From positions 1-6,939 of the forward strand of contig JAOZSF010000107.1 in NCBI GenBank assembly GCA_029939815.1: a DNA stretch of 6,939 nucleotides. The letters run 5' to 3'. The notes below the pieces were generated by a model that saw nothing but the letters and a program-made list of their open reading frames with translations, was not told the DNA's origin and searched no databases. The DNA comes from a bacterium. Its GTDB lineage: Bacteria > Auribacterota > UBA3054 > B51-G9. Positions 1 through 6,289 of the stretch are shown here, piece by piece. Positions within the stretch are counted from its first letter, which is position 1; each line of letters starts with the position of its first letter. The translations under genes were made by a program, and so were the position numbers.

Positions 1-2
1 AG

Positions 3-71
3 TATTTTGGACCATCAAGTGTATGTGATCAGCCTACTGAAACATTAAAACTTGAAAAGAAGAAAAAATAA
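3..71 (+). CDS. Possible C-terminal end of an upstream gene (partial)
   Basis: The third reading frame is open from the left edge and ends at TAA (69-71), directly followed by an in-frame TAG (72-74). The 22 visible codons read YFGPSSVCDQPTETLKLEKKKK in two parts, YFGPSSVCDQ then PTETLKLEKKKK, a hydrophilic lysine-rich end. The tandem stops and the intrinsic terminator about 30 bases downstream make this a plausible gene end. However, frame 1 is also open from the left edge until TAA at 46-48, so the frame choice is not secure. No family can be recognised from so short a piece. Confidence 0.35.
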   Translation, partial: YFGPSSVCDQPTETLKLEKKKK

Positions 72-100
72 TAGTTTCGCTCTTTCAATATTTATAAATA

Positions 101-126
101 AGCCCCGATTTTTTCGGGGCTTTTTT
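101..126 (+). terminator. Rho-independent terminator of the upstream gene
   Basis: An 8-bp perfect stem, AGCCCCGA (101-108) with TCGGGGCT (114-121), closes a loop of five T and runs straight into a T tract (121-126). The GC-rich stem plus T run is the classic intrinsic terminator form. The opposite strand lacks a comparable T run, so it should act on + strand transcription entering from the left. It separates whatever lies upstream from the gene starting at 209. Confidence 0.9.
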
Positions 127-130
127 CATA

Positions 131-159
131 TTGACACAAATCACAAATAATAGTAGAAT
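131..159 (+). promoter_or_regulatory. Sigma70-type promoter for the repeat-protein gene
   Basis: TTGACA at 131-136 is a perfect -35 consensus. TAGAAT at 154-159 is one base from the -10 consensus, and the spacer is exactly 17 bases. Transcription would begin near 166-167, giving an AU-rich leader of about 42 bases before the ATG at 209. The -35 box begins five bases after the T tract of the preceding terminator. This is read from sequence only; the start site is predicted. Confidence 0.75.
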
Positions 160-208
160 TTATATGTAGTAGCATTTTATTATTTTTAAACATTTGTCAT
201 TTACCGTC

Positions 209-2071
209 ATGAAAACTAAATTTTTTGTGAAAAGATTTGTTGCTTTTATATTTCTTTTTTCTTTATCAACTTTTGCCATGGAATCCGCACTCTGGATTGC
301 TCCGAGCGAAGATCTGGTCGGCACAGGAAAAGTTGAATGCCCAAACGGAATTAATGACTGGCATATAAGAATCGAAAGCGACAGATTAAATTCCGTTAAA
401 TCTACCGCATGGCGTGTGAGCGGCGGACTCTGGTATTCTATGGTTGACATCGGGCAATGGCGTGCTCCGTATGACTCCGCATTCAACTGGTCGAATCCGC
501 TTTTAAAAGTTAAACATTCGGGTAGAACTGCTGATTTATTTTTTGACCCGCTGTGGGCATGGCCTGGAAATATTTTTAAAGTCGAGGCAATTATTGATGT
601 CAATAATGTCTTGACCTGGTTCGTTATCAGCAACGGCGAAGGATGGGAACCGGGCGCCATTTGGCGCGGGCAGGGAGGTTATGACAATCTCGGGAAAAAT
701 AGCAAAGAAGCTGACGGGATTCGTGATTGGGAAATCGAAATTAATAGCCCGTTCCTTGCCGATTCTCCGGCAAGAGTCGATGTTTGGATACCTCATAAAC
801 CAATCGGAAGCCGGTTGACTCGCAAAGGTTGTTTTGACGAATGGAGCTCCGAAAAAACTGTGCAGGGAAGAAAAGCTATGCCTGCGGATTTTAATTGGAC
901 GGCTGAAAAAATGACAGTATTTATTAATCCCGTACTCGCATGCGGCGGTGATCAATTTATCGTTCGGGCAGTTATGCCGGACGGCAGATGGGCTCATTGG
1001 AAAGTTATTGGCATGGGAAGTAATTGGCAGCCGGGCGGTAAATGGTTTGGGCAGGATAATCAGGATTTTGTCGGTGTAAAAATTGCAAAACCAAACGGCA
1101 TCCTTGACTGGCATCTTCAAGTCGAGTCGCCTGAATTAAGATCGCCTGTAAGGTGGATGATTAAAGGTGCAAAAGCCGTTTATGAATATTCCGTGGACCG
1201 CCCAAAACTTATGGATGCCGCTAATCATCCTTTATATGTCAATTATAGCGGTACAAAAGCCGACCTTTTTTTTGACCCTGTAATGGAACGCGCAGGAGAT
1301 ATTTTTTATGTCTCTGCTGTTCTTCCTGACGGAACTTTGCTCAACTGGGGCGTTACAAGCACTCAACAATTGAGAAGCAAGAAAGTAAAATGGCTTGGCC
1401 AAACCTCTGAAGTTAAAAAAGATGTAATTGTAAATAATACTACTAATTCTGTTAATCAATGGTGCATAGAAGTTAAACACAAAAATCTCAAATCTCAAAC
1501 TCCTTTCCTTTGGAAAATTAAATACAAAAATTCAACCTGGCAAACTCCGCGCGAATCCGATGAAGACATTAGTAAAACAAGCGGTATGACAACTGAAAAT
1601 TATGAAGATTCAACCTTTTTATATATTAATCCGCAATTCGTTAAACCCGGCGCGGAATTTGATATTCAAGCTTTTTTTGATGATGGCACTATTGTTCAGT
1701 GGACTGCACTTGCTGACGGTAAAGAATGGTCGCAGGCAGGGCAATGGCTTGAAAGTAACGGCACTGATTTTGTCGGACATTCATCGAAAAACGGACCTGA
1801 TGGGAAACCGGACTGGATAATTTCTATTCAGGATTATTTTTTGTTTGAAAAGCCGGTGCTTATTGAAATAACAGGGTTAGGTTGGCGCTGGCAATGGCCG
1901 CCAAATAATAATGTTTCTCCTATTCATGCTGACTTTAGTGGCAATTCAGCTAACCTTTATATTGCTCCTGCCCCTTTGGGGAAAAAAGAAAAAAATGCTT
2001 TGACGGTCAAAGCTCTCATGCCATCAGGAAATCTTCGCTTTTGGAAAGTAATAGAACCGGCACTAAAATAA
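209..2071 (+). CDS. Secreted five-repeat tryptophan-rich protein of unknown function
   Basis: The 620-residue product is not a family I recognise. Residues 1-23 form a signal peptide: a basic start (MKTKFFVKRF), a hydrophobic core, then STFA as the likely cleavage site. An in-frame TTG at 194 would only add five residues ahead of the signal peptide, so I chose the ATG at 209. No Shine-Dalgarno sequence precedes either. Essentially all the mature protein is five tandem units beginning at W29, W152, W279, W395 and W513. Each runs through W-x-G-Q...D-x-VG, then a (P/A)-(N/D)-G-x-x-DW turn, an alternating strand such as WHIRIES, a segment like SGRTADLFFDP, then PGNIFKV and a final DG-x(2-3)-W strand. 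The pattern suggests beta-sandwich modules rich in exposed tryptophan. There is no C-terminal anchor, PEP-CTERM tail, transmembrane helix or catalytic motif. Neighbouring genes encode a surface CotH protein and a GH5 enzyme, so a glycan-binding or matrix role is possible, but that is inference. The ORF and export signal are secure; function is unknown. Confidence 0.9.
   Translation: MKTKFFVKRFVAFIFLFSLSTFAMESALWIAPSEDLVGTGKVECPNGINDWHIRIESDRLNSVKSTAWRVSGGLWYSMVDIGQWRAPYDSAFNWSNPLLKVKHSGRTADLFFDPLWAWPGNIFKVEAIIDVNNVLTWFVISNGEGWEPGAIWRGQGGYDNLGKNSKEADGIRDWEIEINSPFLADSPARVDVWIPHKPIGSRLTRKGCFDEWSSEKTVQGRKAMPADFNWTAEKMTVFINPVLACGGDQFIVRAVMPDGRWAHWKVIGMGSNWQPGGKWFGQDNQDFVGVKIAKPNGILDWHLQVESPELRSPVRWMIKGAKAVYEYSVDRPKLMDAANHPLYVNYSGTKADLFFDPVMERAGDIFYVSAVLPDGTLLNWGVTSTQQLRSKKVKWLGQTSEVKKDVIVNNTTNSVNQWCIEVKHKNLKSQTPFLWKIKYKNSTWQTPRESDEDISKTSGMTTENYEDSTFLYINPQFVKPGAEFDIQAFFDDGTIVQWTALADGKEWSQAGQWLESNGTDFVGHSSKNGPDGKPDWIISIQDYFLFEKPVLIEITGLGWRWQWPPNNNVSPIHADFSGNSANLYIAPAPLGKKEKNALTVKALMPSGNLRFWKVIEPALK
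293..2068 (+). repeat. Five tandem protein-level repeat units (about 105-127 residues each)
   Basis: Units start at tryptophan codons 293, 662, 1043, 1391 and 1745 and fill the mature protein to its end. Shared landmarks in order are: W-x-x-x...VG; a turn reading PNGINDW, ADGIRDW, PNGILDW, TNSVNQW and PDGKPDW; a block reading ADLFFDP, TVFINP, ADLFFDP, TFLYINP and ANLYIAP; then PG- or GG-x-x-F-x-V (altered in unit 5); then a terminal strand DGRWAHWKVI, DGTLLNWGV, DGTIVQWTAL or SGNLRFWKVI. Units 1 and 3 look closest. Unit 4 has lost the PNG-DW turn and is lysine- and asparagine-rich. Unit 5 is shortest and ends the protein. The similarity is clear in protein, not as DNA identity, so the duplications are old. 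Confidence 0.85.
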
Positions 2072-2103
2072 TTTTTTGTTCTTTGCCGCATTGGATAAAA
2101 TGT

Positions 2104-2143
2104 GCTTGAAGATTTGGACGGTTGACCTTCAAGTTTATTTTTT
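2104..2143 (+). terminator. Possible weak intrinsic terminator after the repeat-protein gene
   Basis: CTTGAAG (2105-2111) pairs with CTTCAAG (2127-2133), extendable by one G-T pair, and is followed by a T-rich run (2134-2143, one A within). The stem has only seven pairs, mostly A-T, and a 15-base loop, so it is weak. It could lower read-through into the next gene rather than stop it, or be chance. Confidence 0.35.
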
Positions 2144-2154
2144 CATTGTACAAT
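2122..2154 (+). promoter_or_regulatory. Candidate weak promoter with 10-bp palindrome upstream of the CotH gene
   Basis: TTGACC (2122-2127) resembles a -35 box and TACAAT (2149-2154) a -10 box, but the 21-base spacer is too long for a good sigma70 promoter. The -10-like element lies inside the perfect palindrome ATTGTACAAT (2145-2154), which could be an operator half or simply chance in AT-rich DNA. The gene at 2185 may instead be read through from the promoter at 131-159. Low confidence in either reading. Confidence 0.25.
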
Positions 2155-2184
2155 ATTATTAATTCTTTTTCGTCATTATTTATA

Positions 2185-5100
2185 ATGAACAAATTCTTCC
2201 TGTATTTATTCTTTTCGATTATTTTCGCTAACTTTTGTCGCGCGGAAATTCTTATCTCTGAATTCATGGCGGCCAATGATTCCACCCTCATGGACGGAGA
2301 TGGAAATTATTCCGACTGGATAGAACTTTATAATCCATCTTCAAACTCAGCTGACATTGCCGGATATTATTTGACCGACAACACAAACGACCTCACAAAA
2401 TGGCAATTCCCGGCAACCAATATTTCCGCATATGGATTTCTAATTGTCTTCGCTTCCGGACAAAATGTTGATAATTATGTTGACAGTCTCGGATACTTTC
2501 ACACAAATTTTAAATTAAGTAAAAACGACAATGATGAACGCGAAGACGTTGCCCTCGTGTTAACAGACGGCGTAACAATCGTTCACGCGCATTTGAGTTA
2601 TCCTCCTCAATTCAATGATATTTCTTATGGATTGGCGTGGGAACGAACTTCCTCAGTTCTAATCCCGGCAAAGCAAGATGCAACTGCTTTAATTCCAACT
2701 GCCACCGTGCCGAACTGGGCGGAAAACTCTTTTGATGACTCGGGCTGGCTCATTGGCAAGACCGGTGTTGGTTATGAATTTGATTCCGGTTACGGTCATC
2801 TTATTAATCTCGATGTAGGCGCTATGCGTAACATTAATCCTTCTTTTTACACCCGTGTAAAATTCAATGTTTCCGGTTCAGGAACTTTCGACTCTCTAAC
2901 TCTAAAATTAAAATATGATGACGGATTTGCCGCTTACATAAACGGTGTTGAATGCGCCATAACAAACGCGCCACCTTCTCCTCAATGGAATTCTGTTGCA
3001 ACACGTTCCCACGAAGCCGACACGGTAACTTATGAAGAATTTGATGTTTCTTCAGCTGTTCCTTCGCTCGTTACCGGCACAAATGTCCTGGCAATTCAAG
3101 GTTTAAATCGACCGGTCGGCAGCTCCGATATTTTAATATTCCCGGAATTAACTGCGGAACTTATCGGCGAAATTGAAACCAATGCTAATGTATTTTTGAC
3201 CACACCGACGCCAGGCAAAAAAAATTCTAGAGGGAGTCTGGGATTTGTTGATACACCGAAATTCAGCATTGAACGCGGATTCTTCTCATCTCCTTTCAAT
3301 TTGTCAATTAGTAATTTTACAGAAAATTCCGAAATCAGATACTCGTTTGATGGAAGCTCTCCCACTTCAACAACCGGCACACTTTACACAGGGGAACTTA
3401 CGATTTCCAACACTACAATTTTGCGCGCGGGAGCTTTTAAATCCGGGTTTACTCCAAGCAAAATTATTACTCATACTTATATTTTTGTTTCCGATGTGGT
3501 TACTCAATCTCCAAACGGGGAGGTACCGGGACCGACTTGGCCTGCAACGCCTGTAAACGGACAATTTTTTGATTACGGTATGGACCCGGATATTGTCAAC
3601 AATGCCGAATATTCAAATTTAATTGATGATGCTTTACTATCAATTCCATCTTTTTCAATAGTAACTGACGCCGACAACCTTTTTAATCCGGAATACGGAA
3701 TTTATGTGAATGCACAGGGCGATGGCAGCGATTGGGAATGTCCTGCTTCTGTAGAGCTAATTTATCCCGATGAAAAAACCGGGTTTCATATAAACGCCGG
3801 ATTGAGAATTCGCGGCGGAATGAGTCGTAATCCAACCAATCCAAAACATTCTTTCCGAATGTTTTTCCGCTCTGAATATGGTGACGCAAAATTATATTTT
3901 CCACTTTTCGGTGATGAAGGTGTTAACGAATTTGATAAACTTGACTTACGCACCGGACAAAATTTTTCCTGGAATATCGGCGCGGGCGGCAACTCGATTT
4001 ACAGCACTTGGCTTTATGATATTTTTGTGCGAGATACTCATCGTTACATGCTGCAACCCTATACACGCGGATTTTTCTGTCACGTTTACTTAAACGGACA
4101 ATACTGGGGACTTTACCAAACCGAGGAACGTCCTGAAGCTCGTTATGGCGAATCTTACTTCGGAAGTGACAACGAGGATTTCGATGCGGTTAAATCCGGA
4201 GATAATCAGGGCGAAATAGAAGCTACTGATGGATTTCTTGATTCTTACAATCGGCTTTGGTCGGAAATAAATTCCGGCATGGCTGACAACTCAAATTATT
4301 TCAGAATTCAAGGTTTAAATGAAGATGAATCAAAAAATCAAAATTATATCGCACTGCTTGATATTAATAATTTGATGGATTATATGATAACGGTATTTTA
4401 CAGCGGCAACCGTGATATGCCGCTTGGCCCGCCAAACAGCAACACCCAGCCGCGAAATTTGTTTGCGATTTTCAATCGCGACAATCCGATAGGATTTCAA
4501 TTTATTCCTCACGATAGTGAACACGTTCTCGGCGCGCATCTTCCGCAGGGAGTAAACTTTGACCGTGTAAATTATGTTTTAAACCCGAACCTTTCAGAGC
4601 AGCGCTACTGCAATCCATGGTGGATTCATTTGCAACTCATTGCGAGCAACGAAGAATATAAAATTCGGTTCGCCGACCGAATTCATAAATATTTTTTTAA
4701 TAATGGCGCTCTTACTTCTTCTGCTTCTACAAATCGATTTTTAACTCGCAAAGAAGAAATGGATTTGGCGATAATTGCTGAATCAGCAAGATGGGGCGAT
4801 TTTCTTTTCCCAACCAATCCGCCTTACACAAAAAATGACACCTGGATTCCGGCAATTAATAATATTCTGGATAATTATCTCCTCGCTTCCCCACAAACAA
4901 GATCCGATGTCGTGCTTAACCAATTTATCGGTCGGGGATGGTATCCAAATATTTCCGCTCCGGCTTTTAGTCAAAACGGTGGAACTTTTACTAACGGATT
5001 TGCATTGAACATGTCTGCTTCTTATCCAATTTATTATACAATTGACGGAACAGACCCGCGTGAAACCGGAACCGGTAATCCAATCGGTATTTTGTACACT

Positions 5101-6234
5101 AATTTATTCAAACTACCTTACAGCGTAAATATCAAAGCACGCGCACTAAACGGCACAACATGGAGCGCCCTGAATTCCGCCGTCTTCGTTCTCAACGAGG
5201 AAGTTCCATTGAGAGTTACCGAATTGATGTACAACCCCGCCGACCCGGAGCACGGTCAAACAAATTATACTTCTTCGGATTTTGAATTTATTGAACTGCA
5301 GAATATCGGCACCCAAACTGTAGGACTCGCGGGAATAGAATTTACTGAAGGTATTATTTTTCAGTTTGAGAATGGGGCTGTCAGTTCTCTCGACCCGGGA
5401 GAATTTGTTGTGCTTATAAACGACAAATTCGGCTTTGCTGAACGGTACACAAACTGGGCAAACATAAATATAGCAGGCGAATTTCACGGTAAATTTTTCC
5501 TTCCGGGCGCTTTTGACAACTCCGGCGAAAAAATCACACTAACTGATGGACGCGAAAATACTATTCAATCTTTTGCTTACAAAGACTCATGGCATCCTTC
5601 CACCGATGGCGGAGGTTATTCTTTAACAATATTGAATCCTTCCGCGAACACTAATTCTTGGAATCAAAGTTCCGGCTGGCGACCAAGTTGTTTAATTGGC
5701 GGAACTCCCGGCTACGGCCCCTCCTCTCCCCTTTCCGCCGGACTCGTAATTAACGAATTCATGGCAATAAATGACACGACAATTACTGACAACTTTGGGA
5801 ACTATGACGACTGGATTGAACTTTACAATTCTGACTCTAACAGTGTTGACTTGACGGGAATGTTTTTAAGCGATGATTTAGGCGAACCAACCAAATGGAC
5901 ATTTCCGGAAACCAATCTTCAACCCACAGCTTTCTTAATACTATGGGCAGATAACGAAACCAACGAAGGGCTTTTACATCTTCCGTTCAAACTCAGTGGC
6001 AGCGGCGAAGAAATCGGGCTTTACAGCAGTGCAATTTCCGGAACAGCATTAATTCATTCAATAGTTTTCGGCGTACAGAGTGCTGACATTTCTTATGGTA
6101 TTTTTCCTGACGCAATTGGTGAGTGGAGTTTATTTTCCATACCAACTCCCGGAACTAACAACATTCTTCCGGAACCGTTTTTAATAATTTGGATTTTTTA
6201 TTTTGGATTTCGGATTTGGATGCACTGTCATTGA
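2185..6234 (+). CDS. Surface lamin-tail/CotH-kinase multidomain protein with PEP-CTERM-like tail
   Basis: The 1349-residue protein starts at the ATG at 2185, directly before a signal peptide (1-20, MNKFFLYLFF core, cleavage after FCRA). An in-frame TTG at 2122 would add a second hydrophobic stretch and was rejected. Visible order: lamin-tail domain (LTD) 21-150; beta-sandwich resembling galactose-binding modules 150-329; chitobiase-C-like domain 355-434 (RYSFDGSSPTS); CotH kinase about 480-790; helical extension to 918 typical of such proteins (FADRIHKYFFNNGALT, ESARWGD); second chitobiase-C-like domain 922-1003 (YYTIDGTDPRE); LTDs at 1008-1178 and 1185-1325; PEP-CTERM-like tail 1328-1349. 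CotH signatures are GLRIRGGMSRNP...PKHSFR (539-558), NGQYWGLYQTEERP (637-650), GNRD (741-744) and FIPHDSEHVLG (773-783). CotH of Bacillus phosphorylates spore-coat proteins; whether this copy is an active extracellular kinase is inference. LTD/CotH proteins are common in Planctomycetes, Verrucomicrobia and relatives. No Shine-Dalgarno sequence is visible. The domain assignments are from recognised motifs. Confidence 0.92.
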   Translation: MNKFFLYLFFSIIFANFCRAEILISEFMAANDSTLMDGDGNYSDWIELYNPSSNSADIAGYYLTDNTNDLTKWQFPATNISAYGFLIVFASGQNVDNYVDSLGYFHTNFKLSKNDNDEREDVALVLTDGVTIVHAHLSYPPQFNDISYGLAWERTSSVLIPAKQDATALIPTATVPNWAENSFDDSGWLIGKTGVGYEFDSGYGHLINLDVGAMRNINPSFYTRVKFNVSGSGTFDSLTLKLKYDDGFAAYINGVECAITNAPPSPQWNSVATRSHEADTVTYEEFDVSSAVPSLVTGTNVLAIQGLNRPVGSSDILIFPELTAELIGEIETNANVFLTTPTPGKKNSRGSLGFVDTPKFSIERGFFSSPFNLSISNFTENSEIRYSFDGSSPTSTTGTLYTGELTISNTTILRAGAFKSGFTPSKIITHTYIFVSDVVTQSPNGEVPGPTWPATPVNGQFFDYGMDPDIVNNAEYSNLIDDALLSIPSFSIVTDADNLFNPEYGIYVNAQGDGSDWECPASVELIYPDEKTGFHINAGLRIRGGMSRNPTNPKHSFRMFFRSEYGDAKLYFPLFGDEGVNEFDKLDLRTGQNFSWNIGAGGNSIYSTWLYDIFVRDTHRYMLQPYTRGFFCHVYLNGQYWGLYQTEERPEARYGESYFGSDNEDFDAVKSGDNQGEIEATDGFLDSYNRLWSEINSGMADNSNYFRIQGLNEDESKNQNYIALLDINNLMDYMITVFYSGNRDMPLGPPNSNTQPRNLFAIFNRDNPIGFQFIPHDSEHVLGAHLPQGVNFDRVNYVLNPNLSEQRYCNPWWIHLQLIASNEEYKIRFADRIHKYFFNNGALTSSASTNRFLTRKEEMDLAIIAESARWGDFLFPTNPPYTKNDTWIPAINNILDNYLLASPQTRSDVVLNQFIGRGWYPNISAPAFSQNGGTFTNGFALNMSASYPIYYTIDGTDPRETGTGNPIGILYTNLFKLPYSVNIKARALNGTTWSALNSAVFVLNEEVPLRVTELMYNPADPEHGQTNYTSSDFEFIELQNIGTQTVGLAGIEFTEGIIFQFENGAVSSLDPGEFVVLINDKFGFAERYTNWANINIAGEFHGKFFLPGAFDNSGEKITLTDGRENTIQSFAYKDSWHPSTDGGGYSLTILNPSANTNSWNQSSGWRPSCLIGGTPGYGPSSPLSAGLVINEFMAINDTTITDNFGNYDDWIELYNSDSNSVDLTGMFLSDDLGEPTKWTFPETNLQPTAFLILWADNETNEGLLHLPFKLSGSGEEIGLYSSAISGTALIHSIVFGVQSADISYGIFPDAIGEWSLFSIPTPGTNNILPEPFLIIWIFYFGFRIWMHCH
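2245..6114 (+). repeat. Duplicated lamin-tail domains near both ends of the CotH protein
   Basis: The first LTD (2245-2634) and the third (5740-6114) are close paralogues. By eye, 33 of the first 59 aligned residues match, including EFMA, GNY-x-DWIELYN, SNS, TKW-x-FP-x-TN and a later DISYG. At DNA level GAATTCATGGC occurs in both (2260-2270 and 5755-5765). The middle LTD (residues 1008-1178) is more distant. Coordinates here span the outer copies; the sequence between them is not repetitive. Confidence 0.75.
6166..6231 (+). other. PEP-CTERM-like sorting tail of the CotH protein
   Basis: The last 22 residues begin LPEPFLIIWIFYF and end GFRIWMHCH. A PEP motif (1329-1331) followed by a hydrophobic, aromatic stretch is the mark of exosortase-processed surface proteins, where cleavage and membrane-linked export attach the protein to the outer surface or matrix. 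The usual closing cluster of Arg/Lys is missing; there is one Arg and two His. The DNA is low-complexity with GGATTT at 6191, 6205 and 6212. No exosortase gene lies in the window. Confidence 0.65.
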
Positions 6235-6277
6235 TAGTTATTTTTTTGTATTGCCTTTTCTTTGCCATTAAATGACT

Positions 6278-6282
6278 GGAGG
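6278..6282 (+). promoter_or_regulatory. Strong Shine-Dalgarno site of the GH5 gene
   Basis: GGAGG lies seven bases before the ATG at 6290, an ideal spacing, and fixes that start. It is the only clear ribosome binding site in the window; the two preceding genes have AT-rich, Shine-Dalgarno-free leaders. Confidence 0.85.
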
Positions 6283-6289
6283 AACAAAC

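Noticed and set aside
164..169. Minimal start-stop ATG-TAG ahead of the repeat-protein gene
   Set aside because: The predicted transcription start is near 166-167, so the ATG would probably not be in the message; a six-base match is expected by chance.
160..1120. Minus-strand open frames of 166 and 194 codons opposite the repeat-protein gene
   Set aside because: They lie wholly antisense to a strong signal-peptide-bearing repeat protein, show no recognisable domains, and overlap each other. They look like shadows of the real frame.
2092..2106. Sigma54-like element (GG then GC) in the gap before the CotH gene
   Set aside because: The spacing between GG and GC is nine bases, one short of the required ten, and the rest of the consensus does not fit.
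2122..2184. TTG start giving an extra 21 residues on the CotH protein
   Set aside because: No ribosome binding site precedes it, and the ATG at 2185 sits directly before a complete signal peptide.
2224..2247. Lipoprotein signal (Cys in FANFCRA) on the CotH protein
   Set aside because: Phe precedes the Cys, so the lipobox rule of a small residue at -1 fails; a standard signal peptidase site after FCRA fits better.
5146..5487. Minus-strand open frame of 113 codons opposite the second lamin-tail domain
   Set aside because: It is antisense to clearly conserved domain sequence and carries no motif or start signal of its own.
6224..6248. Small hairpin over the stop codon of the CotH gene followed by T residues
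   Set aside because: The stem has six pairs including a G-T, only a few G-C, and a three-base loop, too weak to call a terminator; the next gene's close spacing argues for read-through.
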